Assembly (NCBI RefSeq): GCF_017830045.1
Contig: NZ_JAEDXU010000005.1
Span: 186,001-250,000, forward strand
Source: Enterococcus larvae
Lineage (GTDB): Bacteria > Bacillota > Bacilli > Lactobacillales > Enterococcaceae
Length of the DNA: 64,000 bases
Direction: 5' to 3'
Below, piece after piece: positions 1 through 8,521 of this stretch; position 1 is the stretch's first letter; each line of letters starts with the position of its first letter. The notes beneath the pieces were generated by a model. The model was not told where the DNA came from and ran no database searches. It was given only the letters and a program-made list of their open reading frames with translations. A program made the translations under genes and the position numbers.

Positions 1-261
1 TCACAGGATATCTGTTTGTCGCTGATTGATGATGATGAGGAAGCTGTGCGAGCAAATGCGGCTCTTGGGCTTGCCTATGTTGCTCGGACTAAAGGCAGAC
101 TTGAAAAACATCAGGTCAAGCCGGCATTGCTTATGCTTTTGAAAACCAGTCAGGAATACCGTTGGCGAATCATTGATGCGATAGAGGATATCAATATGTT
201 TTTGGACTGGAAAATTGGACAAAAGGCAGTTGAAAGGTTCAAGAATGAGAGTGATCAATAA
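1..261 (+). CDS. HEAT-repeat-like protein, C-terminal fragment
   Basis: The reading frame is open from the first base of the window and stops at 259-261, so only the C-terminal 86 residues are visible. They contain two amphipathic helix pairs of the HEAT/armadillo kind (DDDEEAVRANAALGLAYV followed by a basic linker and a second helix pair). This suggests a protein-protein interaction scaffold. No catalytic motif is visible and the rest of the gene lies outside the window. An internal TTG at position 16 could be called as a start, but the frame continues upstream and no ribosome site is seen. The specific function is unknown. Confidence 0.5.
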   Translation, partial: SQDICLSLIDDDEEAVRANAALGLAYVARTKGRLEKHQVKPALLMLLKTSQEYRWRIIDAIEDINMFLDWKIGQKAVERFKNESDQ

Positions 262-435
262 ATGTATCCATGTTCATCTCACTGGTTTTTTTGACAGCCG
301 GTCGAAAATGCAGAAGCAGATTTTGTAGAATCGTCGCCTGTTACTTGAAGGAAATTATTGTAAAAGTTGAATGAATATAGTGTATACTGATTGTTGAAAC
401 ACTGTCGATACTGGGAAGAAAGGACTGGGGAAAAG

Positions 436-615
436 ATGCCATTTGTACATATTGAGTTGGTAGAAGGCCGCAGCGAAGAGCAGCTGACAAACATGGTCAA
501 GGAGGTCACACAAGTCATTTCTAAAAATACCGGAGCGCCGGAACAGAATATCCATGTCATTGTGAATGAAATGAAAAAAGACCGATACGCACAAGGCGGA
601 GAGTGGAAGAAATAA
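436..615 (+). CDS. 4-oxalocrotonate tautomerase family protein
   Basis: A 59-residue protein beginning Met-Pro-Phe-Val-His. Family members use the N-terminal proline (exposed after Met removal) as the catalytic base for keto-enol tautomerisation. I therefore start the gene at ATG 436 and not at an upstream TTG, because only this start gives Pro as residue 2. The size and the beta-alpha-beta pattern (VHIELVEGR, helix, NIHVIVNEM) match 4-OT/DmpI/YwhB monomers of about 60 residues, which assemble as hexamers. The natural substrate of such enterococcal homologues is unknown. It stands alone between the HEAT-like gene and a bidirectional terminator. Confidence 0.85.
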   Translation: MPFVHIELVEGRSEEQLTNMVKEVTQVISKNTGAPEQNIHVIVNEMKKDRYAQGGEWKK

Positions 616-708
616 CTTAGGACGATCCTATCGCTTGCATACAGCTGACAAAAGAAAGGGCTGTGAGACAAGGTAGTGTTAGTCATGTATTTCTGTACAG
701 GGATAACA

Positions 709-757
709 AAACGAGCGTCGGAAGATATGAAAAGCTTCCGACGCTCGTTGTATTTTT
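709..757. terminator. Bidirectional rho-independent terminator
   Basis: A perfect 15-bp stem (709-723 with 735-749) followed on the plus strand by a T-rich run (751-759). It ends the tautomerase transcript. On the minus strand it lies just past the stop codon of the zinc-ribbon gene, so it can serve both convergent units. Confidence 0.85.
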
Positions 758-1018
758 TTACTCGGCACTTGGCTCTGTATCAGAAACCAAGTATTGTTCG
801 ATCATTGCTTTAGTCATTTCTTTCCCGTGGTGGCAAATCGGACAAAGCATATAGTAGGCAGAGGATGTAGTGAAGAGCGGTATCCAGAAAAGTGTAAACT
901 TCCTGCCGACTTGCTTTGCTTCCATGACTACATCATTATTACAGTTTCCGCAAGTACAGCGGACAACAGTCTCTCCTAAATCCTTTTCAAAGCCTCGTGA
1001 TCCCCAAACAATAAACAT
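758..1018 (-). CDS. Small zinc-ribbon protein
   Basis: An 86-residue protein starting at ATG 1018 with an AGGAG site 5 bases upstream. The longer reading with 30 extra residues has no ribosome site. It carries two CxxC pairs, CTCGNC near residue 20 and CPICHHG near residue 63, flanking a hydrophobic stretch. This is the pattern of a zinc-ribbon (zinc_ribbon_15-like) protein. Proteins of this kind are common as single genes in Lactobacillales and have no assigned role. It is transcribed towards the shared terminator at 709-757. Metal binding is inferred from the cysteines only. Confidence 0.7.
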   Translation of the reverse strand: MFIVWGSRGFEKDLGETVVRCTCGNCNNDVVMEAKQVGRKFTLFWIPLFTTSSAYYMLCPICHHGKEMTKAMIEQYLVSDTEPSAE

Positions 1019-1180
1019 AGTTATTCTCCTTTTTCCTTTTATAAGGTTTAGCATAGCAAACTTCATAGAGGCAATCAATACACCAAGAGCAATTCGTAAA
1101 AACAGCAAGTGGATCAGTCAAAGGTCAAAATATTTGAGAAGGGCTTGCTTTTTTTCAAAAGAAGTGATTAAATTAGAACA

Positions 1181-1420
1181 TAATTGATTGATGAGAAAGA
1201 CAACTGAACCTGAAGGCGATCTTTTAGAGAGAAAAACCACGGCTGAAAGTTTTTCAGATACTGCGCAGGGGATGACCACTTTCAAAACCTTTGTTGAAAC
1301 GAAGGCGGTACTGTACCGTTATCACATTCAAGGAACAAGAGCTATTTGTCTTGTTTAAAATTAGGTGGAACCACGAATCTTCGTCCTAGTATCTAGTCAT
1401 AGATACTGGGACTTTTTTGT
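1181..1420 (+). promoter_or_regulatory. T-box leader controlling thrS
   Basis: A classic T-box element. The conserved AGGTGGAACCACG box lies at 1363-1375 and is followed by a terminator: stem 1383-1412 (arms around TAGTATCT / AGATACTG) and T-run 1413-1418. Upstream is a structured stem I region holding GATGACCACTTTC near 1272, compatible with an ACC or ACU threonine specifier. T-boxes read uncharged tRNA through the specifier and the UGGN-binding bulge, and switch from terminator to antiterminator. A possible promoter is TTGCTT (1145) with TAAATT (1169). The downstream gene is thrS, consistent with the threonine specifier. Confidence 0.93.
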
Positions 1421-1562
1421 TCTTCTAATAATAGCCGCCTTGAAGCCTGCTGATTTCAATTATTACGTATTCCTGTTATTATTCAGATGGAATCAATGAG
1501 GGTTTGATCAGCGGAAATGCACAGTTTTTCAATCAATAAAATTCAGAGGAGGATTACATATT

Positions 1563-3500
1563 ATGTCAATCAACATCACATTTCCTGATGGCGCAGTCAA
1601 AGAATATGAGGCGGGTGTCTCTACTTTAGACATCGCCAAAGGCATCAGCAACAGTCTGGCAAAGAAAGCCTTAGCCGGAAAATTCAACGGAGAGCTGATC
1701 GATTTGGATCGACCAATCGATATAGACGGTAGTATTGAAATCGTGACACCGGACCATGAAGACGCATTGGGTATTCTACGCCATTCAGCAGCACATTTGA
1801 TGGCGAACGCATTACGTCGTCTTTTCCCAAATATTAAATTTGGCGTAGGACCTGCTATTGACAGCGGATTTTACTATGATACAGATAATGGTGATGCACC
1901 AGTCACAGCGGAAGACCTGCCGGCTATTGAAGCTGAGATGATGAAAATCGTCAAAGAAAATAACCCAATCGTCCGTAAAGTGGTATCAAAGGCAGAAGCT
2001 TTGGAGCTGTTTGCAGATGATCCATACAAGGTTGAGCTGATCAGTGAGCTTCCGGAAGACGAAGTGATCACCGTTTACGATCAAGGAGATTTTGTTGATC
2101 TATGTCGTGGAGTCCATGTTCCTTCAACTGGCCGCATTCAAATCTTCAAGCTATTGTCAGTAGCTGGGGCATATTGGAGAGGAAATTCCGATAATCATAT
2201 GATGCAGAGAATTTATGGTACAGCTTTCTTTGATAAGAAGGATTTGAAGGAATTCATCAAGATGCGTGAGGAAGCAAAAGAGAGAGATCATCGTAAATTA
2301 GGTAAAGAGTTGGAATTGTTCATGATCTCTCCTGAAGTTGGTTCAGGGTTACCATTCTGGCTGCCAAAGGGAGCAACAATCCGTCGGACGATCGAACGTT
2401 ACATCACAGATAAAGAAATCAGTCTAGGTTATCAGCACGTGTACACACCAATCATGGCTGATGTCAATCTATACAAGACATCAGGACACTGGGATCATTA
2501 CCATGAAGACATGTTCCCGCCGATGGATATGGGCGATGGAGAAATGCTGGTGCTTCGTCCTATGAACTGTCCGCACCATATGATGGTTTACAAGAATGAT
2601 ATCCACAGTTACCGTGAACTGCCGATCCGTATTGCTGAATTGGGTATGATGCACCGTTATGAAAAATCGGGTGCTCTTTCAGGTCTGCAGCGTGTGCGTG
2701 AAATGACATTGAACGATGGTCATACATTTGTTCGTCCTGATCAAATCAAGGACGAATTCAAACGTACCTTGGAGTTGATGGTTGCTGTTTATGAAGACTT
2801 CAATATCACTGACTACCGTTTCCGTTTAAGCTATCGTGATCCGAACAATACAGACAAGTATTTCGACGACGATGCAATGTGGGAAAAAGCACAAACAATG
2901 CTGAAGGCAGCAATGGATGAAATGGAGCTGGACTATTTTGAAGCAGACGGTGAGGCAGCCTTCTACGGTCCGAAGCTGGACGTTCAGGTAAAAACAGCTC
3001 TTGGTATGGAAGAAACACTATCAACTATTCAGCTGGACTTCCTGCTTCCTGAGCGTTTTGATTTAACTTATGTTGGAGAGGACGGCGAAAATACTCATCG
3101 TCCGGTCGTTATCCACAGAGGAATCGTATCAACAATGGAACGCTTTGTCGCTTATTTGACAGAGGTCTATAAGGGCGCATTTCCAACTTGGCTGGCACCG
3201 ATTCAAGCAACGATCATTCCGGTTTCTGTAGAAGCGCATTCAGAATATGCGTATGAGATCAAGGAACGTCTTCAAGCGCAGGGCTTGAGAGTAGAAGTAG
3301 ATGATCGCAATGAAAAGATGGGTTACAAGATTCGTGCATCACAAACCCAAAAAGTTCCTTATCAATTAGTTGTAGGGGATAAAGAAGTTGACGATGCGAC
3401 TGTTAATATTCGCCGCTACGGAAGTAAAGACACCGCTGTAGAAGAGCTGAACATTTTTATCGACAGTATGGCAGCTGAGGTCCATAACTTCAGCCGTTAA
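1563..3500 (+). CDS. thrS: Threonyl-tRNA synthetase
   Basis: Charges tRNA-Thr with threonine in the cytoplasm. The 645 residues have the full class IIa layout: N-terminal TGS domain (1-62), second additional (editing) domain with HSAAH at 74-78, catalytic core with [10 protein letters not shown] supplying zinc ligands, motif 2 ([15 protein letters not shown]), motif 3 ([11 protein letters not shown]), and the C-terminal anticodon-binding domain with [15 protein letters not shown]. The length is that of bacterial ThrRS. An AGGAGG site lies 9 bases before ATG 1563. Control is by the T-box just upstream, so the gene should be induced by threonine starvation. A terminator follows at 3508-3550. 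Confidence 0.98.
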   Translation: MSINITFPDGAVKEYEAGVSTLDIAKGISNSLAKKALAGKFNGELIDLDRPIDIDGSIEIVTPDHEDALGILRHSAAHLMANALRRLFPNIKFGVGPAIDSGFYYDTDNGDAPVTAEDLPAIEAEMMKIVKENNPIVRKVVSKAEALELFADDPYKVELISELPEDEVITVYDQGDFVDLCRGVHVPSTGRIQIFKLLSVAGAYWRGNSDNHMMQRIYGTAFFDKKDLKEFIKMREEAKERDHRKLGKELELFMISPEVGSGLPFWLPKGATIRRTIERYITDKEISLGYQHVYTPIMADVNLYKTSGHWDHYHEDMFPPMDMGDGEMLVLRPMNCPHHMMVYKNDIHSYRELPIRIAELGMMHRYEKSGALSGLQRVREMTLNDGHTFVRPDQIKDEFKRTLELMVAVYEDFNITDYRFRLSYRDPNNTDKYFDDDAMWEKAQTMLKAAMDEMELDYFEADGEAAFYGPKLDVQVKTALGMEETLSTIQLDFLLPERFDLTYVGEDGENTHRPVVIHRGIVSTMERFVAYLTEVYKGAFPTWLAPIQATIIPVSVEAHSEYAYEIKERLQAQGLRVEVDDRNEKMGYKIRASQTQKVPYQLVVGDKEVDDATVNIRRYGSKDTAVEELNIFIDSMAAEVHNFSR

Positions 3501-3507
3501 AAGACAG

Positions 3508-3550
3508 AACAAGGAAGTCGAGCAGAGATGCTTTACTTCCTTGTTTTTTA
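3508..3550 (+). terminator. Rho-independent terminator of thrS
   Basis: An 11-bp stem (AACAAGGAAGT with ACTTCCTTGTT) and a T-run begin 8 bases after the thrS stop. A second short hairpin (TCTCTCTC / GAGAGAGA at 3588-3608, then T7) lies further on and may be a backup terminator. Confidence 0.85.
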
Positions 3551-3780
3551 CTATAAGTCTGAAAAGCAGTATGTAACAATCGCCTCGTCTCTCTCAATGG
3601 GAGAGAGAATGCTTTTTTTGCAGCTGAAAAACGAATCTGTTCCCTCAGAAAAAATGATAAAAGCAGATTTATGGAGAAAATTTTAAATATTTGCTTAGAC
3701 CTGCTGTTTCCTCTATGATTTTCTGCCATTATTCGTTAAAATAGGAGAGCAGGACTTTTCCTGAGTGAAAGGACACGACT

Positions 3781-5916
3781 ATGAAGAATATGAACTTTTT
3801 AGATAAATGGAAAAAAAATCAAGAAGAGCCAAATACATATAAAGCGAGAAAGTCTCACATTCCCTTTCGGTTGAACTTTCTATTTTTTATTATCTTTGGT
3901 CTATTTGTTTCGCTGATCGTCCGCCTTGGCTACCTTCAAATCGTAGAAGGTGACAGCTATGTGGAACGAATTGCTCAAGGGTCGAATCTAGTGGTTCAGT
4001 CAGGGTCACCGCGTGGGGAGATTTATGATGCGAATGGAAAGGTTTTAGTGAGTAATAAATCGAATCTGGCAATTACCTATACAAGAGGGAAAAATGTTGA
4101 AGCAGAGGATCTCATGGAGATTGCGAATCGAGTGAACGAATTGATCCATGTACCGGCGGATGATTTGACTGAACGAGATAAAAAGGATTACTGGCTGGCA
4201 AACAAGGACAACTTGAAAGCTGCGCAGGAACGCCTGACCGATGAGGATAAAAAAGACGAGAGCGGCAATACTATTGTGGATCAAAGTACCCTTTATGCAT
4301 TGACCGTTGATAAGGTGACCGAAGAAGAAATCAACTTCGATGAGCATACGCTTCAGGCTGCAACAATCTATAAGCGAATGAATTCTGTTTCTGAGCTGAA
4401 TACGACCTTTATCAAGAACGAAGAAGTTTCAGAGGATGAAGTAGCTGTTGTAGGAGAGCATACAGCTGAGATCCCAGGAGTTTCAACAGGCATGGATTGG
4501 ACACGAGAGTATCCGGAAGGCTCTGTTTTACGAAGCATCCTTGGGACGATTTCTACAGAAAAAACAGGGCTGCCGGCAGAAGAAGTCGATGAGTATCTTG
4601 CAAAAGGCTATGCCCGCAATGACCGTGTAGGAACCAGTTATCTAGAGAAGCAATATGAAGAGGTTTTACAGGGAACAAAATCAAAATCTGAGCTTTCTCT
4701 TGACAGCACCGGAAAAGTAACGAACCAAACCCTTCTTTCAGAAGGAGAAAAAGGGCTGAATCTGAAGCTGACGATCGATACAGAGTTTCAGAAGAAGCTG
4801 GAGGAAGTCGTAGAAGCACAGTATCAACAATTACTGAATAGTGGGAATGCACCTTATTCTGACGGAGTTTATATTGCTGTGACTAATCCAAAAACTGGCG
4901 CAATCCTGGCGTTGGTTGCCTATGATCATGATGTTGCAACGAATGAGCTGACCTCTAATCCACTGGCAACTATCAATAAGGCTTTTGTACCGGGATCTGT
5001 TGTCAAGGGCGCAACTTTGACAGCCGGGTATGAGAGCGGCGTGATTCAAGGAAACGATGGAATGGTGGATGAACCAATCCAAATTGCCGGAAGTAATGTG
5101 AAAGCATCGAACTTTAACCCATATTCGAAGATTCCAATCACTGCCCAACAGGCGTTAGAATATTCATCCAACTCCTACATGATGAAGCTAGTCTTCAAGA
5201 TGTTGGGAACAGAGTATTCACCTAATATGATGGTTCCTTATACTACAGGAGATTCTCGTGTATTTGAGATTTTAAGGAATGCTTATGCAGAGTACGGGAT
5301 GGGTGTAACAACTGGGATCGACCTTCCAGGAGAATCGACAGGTATCGTTAATACAGCTTTTGATGATCCAACATTGGCACCAAATGCCGGAAACCTACTT
5401 GACCTTTCCTTTGGTCAGTATGATACGTACACAGCTTTACAGTTGGCGCAATATGTTGCAACTGTCGCAAATGACGGCAAGCGGATGGAGAACCATATCG
5501 TTGAAGGGATTTATGAAAACAATCCTGACGGAACATTGGGTGCGTTGAAGGAAGCGGCTCAGCCGAAGATATTGAATGAAGTAAATATCTCCACGGATCA
5601 AATGAACCTGATCAAACAAGGATTCTATGATGTTGTATACGGAAATCATGTGTATACAACTGGGAAATATATGAGTGACGCATTGATGACTGTAGCAGCT
5701 AAAACAGGTACAGCCGAGACGACCTATGTAGATGAGAATGGTACGGCTCATGACACAGTCAACAGTAACGTGATTGCCTATGCTCCGTATGATGATCCGG
5801 AAATCGCAGTCAGTGTTATTCTACCTAACTTAAACAACAATAGCGAAAACTTTAAAAACAACCAATACATGGCAAAAGCAGTTATCAATGCTTATGCTGA
5901 AATGTACAAGCAGTAA
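3781..5916 (+). CDS. Class B penicillin-binding protein (PBP2 / elongation type transpeptidase)
   Basis: A monofunctional DD-transpeptidase that cross-links peptidoglycan at the membrane, probably in the side-wall machinery with RodA. Layout: short cytoplasmic N-terminus, one membrane anchor at about residues 27-50, PBP dimerisation domain with the typical GSPRGEIYDANG box near residue 78, then the transpeptidase domain. The active-site motifs are all present: SVVK at 406-409 (Ser406 nucleophile), SSN at 462-464 and KTG at 641-643. The 711-residue length fits PBP2A/PbpA of Gram-positive cocci. It follows thrS and precedes rpmG, the order I recall for E. faecalis. It is monocistronic with its own upstream region. 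Confidence 0.93.
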   Translation: MKNMNFLDKWKKNQEEPNTYKARKSHIPFRLNFLFFIIFGLFVSLIVRLGYLQIVEGDSYVERIAQGSNLVVQSGSPRGEIYDANGKVLVSNKSNLAITYTRGKNVEAEDLMEIANRVNELIHVPADDLTERDKKDYWLANKDNLKAAQERLTDEDKKDESGNTIVDQSTLYALTVDKVTEEEINFDEHTLQAATIYKRMNSVSELNTTFIKNEEVSEDEVAVVGEHTAEIPGVSTGMDWTREYPEGSVLRSILGTISTEKTGLPAEEVDEYLAKGYARNDRVGTSYLEKQYEEVLQGTKSKSELSLDSTGKVTNQTLLSEGEKGLNLKLTIDTEFQKKLEEVVEAQYQQLLNSGNAPYSDGVYIAVTNPKTGAILALVAYDHDVATNELTSNPLATINKAFVPGSVVKGATLTAGYESGVIQGNDGMVDEPIQIAGSNVKASNFNPYSKIPITAQQALEYSSNSYMMKLVFKMLGTEYSPNMMVPYTTGDSRVFEILRNAYAEYGMGVTTGIDLPGESTGIVNTAFDDPTLAPNAGNLLDLSFGQYDTYTALQLAQYVATVANDGKRMENHIVEGIYENNPDGTLGALKEAAQPKILNEVNISTDQMNLIKQGFYDVVYGNHVYTTGKYMSDALMTVAAKTGTAETTYVDENGTAHDTVNSNVIAYAPYDDPEIAVSVILPNLNNNSENFKNNQYMAKAVINAYAEMYKQ

Positions 5917-5947
5917 TTTTGTAAAGGAGAACTCCTTTACAAAATTA
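5914..5947 (+). terminator. Perfect palindrome overlapping the PBP stop codon
   Basis: A perfect 16-bp inverted repeat (TAATTTTGTAAAGGAG and its complement, 2-base spacer). Its first three bases are the PBP stop codon. There is no long T-run after it, so it may act as a weak terminator or as a 3'-end stabiliser. The stem also contains AAAGGAG/CTCCTTT. Confidence 0.55.
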
Positions 5948-6043
5948 CTAAAAAGTCTGGTAATTCATAATTAAACATGATATGATAGCTAAGGCTAAGA
6001 ATTGTCTTAGGATAAAATGAATTGAGATATAGGAGGGAAAAAA

Positions 6044-6193
6044 ATGCGCGTAAACATTACTTTAGAATGTACTTCTTGTAAAGAACGTAACTACCTTACA
6101 AGCAAAAATAAACGTAACAATCCTGATCGTATGGAAAAGCAAAAATATTGCCCACGTGAAAGAAAAGTTACTTTACACCGCGAAACAAAATAA
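6044..6193 (+). CDS. rpmG: 50S ribosomal protein L33
   Basis: A 49-residue basic protein (starts [12 protein letters not shown], ends VTLHRETK) that matches bacterial L33 end to end. It binds 23S rRNA near the E site of the large subunit. One CxxC pair (Cys9/Cys12) and a lone Cys36 are visible. The second pair of the zinc-binding form is incomplete, as CPRE replaces CxxC. An AGGAGG site lies 7 bases before ATG 6044. The gene has its own -10-like TATGAT near 5981 and a terminator at 6209-6247. Confidence 0.97.
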   Translation: MRVNITLECTSCKERNYLTSKNKRNNPDRMEKQKYCPRERKVTLHRETK

Positions 6194-6208
6194 TCAGTAT
6201 ATGATTTT

Positions 6209-6247
6209 GCTGGAATTCTTATTCAATAAGGATTTCAGCTTTTTTTG
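6209..6247 (+). terminator. Terminator of rpmG
   Basis: The stem is GCTGGAATTCTTAT with ATAAGGATTTCAGC, with a few mismatches, followed by T8. Confidence 0.8.
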
Positions 6248-6434
6248 TTTAGCTGTAATCTAAAGCGGCATGATATAATCTAGTAGAATGAAAGATTCCA
6301 GCGGCCTTTTTAAAAGTATAGGGTCAATTATTGACGCATGAGGAATCACAATAGAACTCAGTCGTGGGTCTGTACCTATGACGATCATAGAGCAGGAAAG
6401 AAAAATAAACAATCTATTAAAAGAGGTGAACGGC

Positions 6435-6467
6435 ATGAATAGAACACGAAGTAATTCCTCGATATAG
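6435..6467 (+). CDS. Leader peptide of the downstream methyltransferase gene
   Basis: A 10-codon reading frame (M-N-R-T-R-S-N-S-S-I) with an AGAGGTG ribosome site 6-8 bases upstream. Its 3' end lies inside the first arm of a set of competing hairpins that reach to the ribosome site of the methyltransferase gene. Small leader ORFs followed by mutually exclusive stems are the hallmark of translational attenuators of the erm type. No expression evidence is available, and the call rests on this geometry. Confidence 0.5.
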   Translation: MNRTRSNSSI

Positions 6468-6560
6468 CAAAGAGATAGGTAAGCATATCGAGGAAAGATT
6501 TTCCTATCAGCCTTTGCTATATCGTATTCCGCAAAAAATAAGTGAAGGAAGGTATAGCAA
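6457..6560 (+). promoter_or_regulatory. Candidate translational attenuator with alternative hairpins
   Basis: Segment 1 (CCTCGATATAGCAAAG, 6457-6472) can pair with segment 2 (ATATCGAGG, 6485-6493, 9 bp). It can also pair with segment 3 (CTTTGCTATATCG, 6512-6524, 13 bp, extended by GATAGG/CCTATC inside). Segment 3 can instead pair with TATAGCAA (6553-6560) plus TTCC/GGAA, which masks the GGAAGG ribosome site and the first base of the start codon at 6560. These pairings exclude one another, so translation of the 10-residue leader could decide access to the start site. Confidence 0.5.
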
Positions 6561-7324
6561 TGAGTGAGAAAAAGTTAAAAAGAATGTGGTTAGGCAGTGA
6601 AGAACGGCAAAAGAGGTTTATAGGCTGGGATTTCTCAGAAATTGAGGCTCAGTATTGGCAAGAGAAAAACAGCTGGGATTATTCTGAAATCGTGCATCAG
6701 TACCTGAAAGAGGATATGGAACTATTGGATATGGGAACTGGAGGAGGAGAGCTGTTGAAAACCTTTAATCATCCCCTTCACAAGACTTCTGTAACAGAGG
6801 GCTGGAAGAAAAATCATGAGCTGCTTTTGCGAACATTAAAACCTAAAGGCATGAATGTTCAATTTGTTGAAGAAAGCGATGAACTACATTTTTCAGACAA
6901 CAGCTTTGATATCATTCTTAATTCCCACGAATCCTTTTCTATTCCAGAAGTGAAAAGGGTACTTAAGCCGAATGGGATTTTCATCTCTCAACAAGTGGGA
7001 GATATGAACGGACTGACACTTGCGTCAAGAGTAGTTCCTCATCTGAAAAAGGACAGATTTCATTGGCACTTATCTTGCGTAGTGGACGATTTGAGCACAG
7101 CAAGCTTTGAGGTTTTGTATCAGAATGAGTGTTATCCTGTTCAGAAATTCTATGATATGGACGCCTTAATATACTATGCTCGGACAATTTCATGGGAGTT
7201 TCCTGATTTTTCCGTAGAAAATAATTTCCATGAGCTGCTGCATGTAAATGATGGGCTTACAAGAAATGGCTATGTATACAGTCAGCAGCATCGTTTTGTC
7301 TTTGTCGCAAGGTTAACCAAATAA
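6560..7324 (+). CDS. Class I SAM-dependent methyltransferase
   Basis: A 254-residue Rossmann-fold methyltransferase. Motif I is LLDMGTGGGELL at residues 55-66. The acidic end of strand 2 is replaced by a VTEGW segment. A FDIILNSHE motif follows near residue 123, then VLKPNGIFISQQ, typical of the Methyltransf_11/25 families. The start is ATG 6560, with GAAGGAAGG 8 bases upstream; an in-frame GTG at 6542 lacks a site. The substrate cannot be read from the sequence. The leader peptide and hairpins upstream resemble those of ribosome-protection genes, so an rRNA or drug-related substrate is possible, but small-molecule methylation is equally open. Confidence 0.75.
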   Translation: MSEKKLKRMWLGSEERQKRFIGWDFSEIEAQYWQEKNSWDYSEIVHQYLKEDMELLDMGTGGGELLKTFNHPLHKTSVTEGWKKNHELLLRTLKPKGMNVQFVEESDELHFSDNSFDIILNSHESFSIPEVKRVLKPNGIFISQQVGDMNGLTLASRVVPHLKKDRFHWHLSCVVDDLSTASFEVLYQNECYPVQKFYDMDALIYYARTISWEFPDFSVENNFHELLHVNDGLTRNGYVYSQQHRFVFVARLTK

Positions 7325-7329
7325 ATTAA

Positions 7330-7376
7330 AAAAGAAGGACAGAGGGATACCAGATTTCCCCTGTTCTTCCTTTTTG
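7330..7376. terminator. Bidirectional terminator
   Basis: An imperfect stem of about 16 bp (AAGAAGGACAGAGGG with CCCCTGTTCTTCCTT), flanked by A-run and T-run. It lies between the convergent methyltransferase gene and the small minus-strand gene at 7399. Confidence 0.8.
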
Positions 7377-7398
7377 ATTCGTGCAGTTCATTTTGTCT

Positions 7399-7743
7399 TC
7401 AAATAGCCATGATCAGCTCTCTGGATAATTGTCTAACGCCATATTCCAGAATTTCAAAATAGTCCTTTTCCACCAACTCTTCATAGTTTTTGATACTGGA
7501 TAAATCTTTTTCATCCAGATGGTAGTACAGACTGAGTAATGTATATTCAAAGATATCGATGATCTCACAGATGAGTTCCTTTGCTTGTAGAGAAGAGCCC
7601 CCCTCATTGATGAAGCGAATAAGTCCACGGCAATTTGCCAGATATTGCTCGAACAGATCGATGTCAAACTGGTTGTTTTCATGTAGTGCTTCAACAAAAG
7701 GTGCGTGCTTTCCGAGCTTCTTGCTATAGTACTCTAAGTTCAT
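7399..7743 (-). CDS. Hypothetical protein, helical, 114 residues
   Basis: Starts at ATG 7743 with AGGGGGAG 6-7 bases upstream; a longer reading to 7800 has no ribosome site. The protein is acidic and mostly helical (YYSKKLGKHAPFVEALHEN at the N-terminus, then long amphipathic helices), without cysteines in pairs, signal peptide or membrane segment. I do not recognise the family. It is monocistronic, convergent with the methyltransferase gene, and shares its terminator. Confidence 0.6.
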   Translation of the reverse strand: MNLEYYSKKLGKHAPFVEALHENNQFDIDLFEQYLANCRGLIRFINEGGSSLQAKELICEIIDIFEYTLLSLYYHLDEKDLSSIKNYEELVEKDYFEILEYGVRQLSRELIMAI

Positions 7744-7856
7744 AAAACTCCCCCTTTTCATCTGCTTGGATTCAAAAAAGTATACCATGAAAAATTTCAT
7801 TTAGATATGCAGACTAATGATAGGGGATAGTGCCAATAAGAGCAGTAAGACAGAAA

Positions 7857-7900
7857 AAGATTTGCTCCTCACATGAAACTGCGGGGAGCAAATCTTTTTT
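7857..7900. terminator. Terminator of the VOC-family gene
   Basis: The stem is AGATTTGCTCC with GGGGAGCAAATCT around a 13-base loop, with T-runs on both strands. It lies directly after the stop of the minus-strand gene at 7905. Confidence 0.8.
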
Positions 7901-7904
7901 CACG

Positions 7905-8303
7905 TTACATCGCCATCCAAGTTGGTTCTAAAGTATTGCCGTCTGGGTCCTGTACCTCAAGACCGTACATCTGCTCCTCCGGGATACCCATATCGACGTG
8001 GAAGTAATCACCGCCGTTGGCTTTAGCTAATTCTGCAAATTTTTTCACAGCTGCGGCACTGTCCATACTGAAGGCGGTCAATGCGCCACTCGTTGTTTTG
8101 ACATCTGCGATTTGTTTGTCCTTGATAAATTGTTTGTAAAAATCATGATTCAGCAGCATGATCCAGAAGTTGTCATCCCAGACCATTGAACTCGCTTGTT
8201 CTGTAGAAAATTCTTTGTTCTGAACAAAGCCCAGTGCTTGATAAAATTCTGTAGAACGTTGAACATCTGCTACTGGAAAATTAACAAAAACCATTGTTGC
8301 CAT
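7905..8303 (-). CDS. VOC-family (glyoxalase/bleomycin-resistance fold) protein
   Basis: 132 residues made of two beta-alpha-beta-beta-beta units: MVFVNFPVADVQRSTEFYQALGF at the N-terminus and GLEVQDPDGNTLEPTWM at the C-terminus. This is the layout of the vicinal oxygen chelate superfamily, in the group of Gram-positive proteins often labelled lactoylglutathione lyase-like. The usual metal ligand positions are only partly recognisable, so the reaction is unknown. A GGAGGGA site precedes ATG 8303. It is monocistronic. Confidence 0.8.
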   Translation of the reverse strand: MATMVFVNFPVADVQRSTEFYQALGFVQNKEFSTEQASSMVWDDNFWIMLLNHDFYKQFIKDKQIADVKTTSGALTAFSMDSAAAVKKFAELAKANGGDYFHVDMGIPEEQMYGLEVQDPDGNTLEPTWMAM

Positions 8304-8521
8304 GGAAATCCCTCCAATGCTCTATTTGATTACGGCACTAGAATCTCACGTACGGCTGATTTTGTCAAAAACTCTGCCCAAATATTTTAGTGACTGAAAG
8401 AATTTCTACGCATGTTGAGAAGAGTGTAAGTGATTGAGAGCTGTCATAAGAGAAAAGGCAGGTTTTACACTTCATTTTTGTCGTGATACACTTAGTAGAT
8501 AATGTGAGGGAGTGGTTGGAA

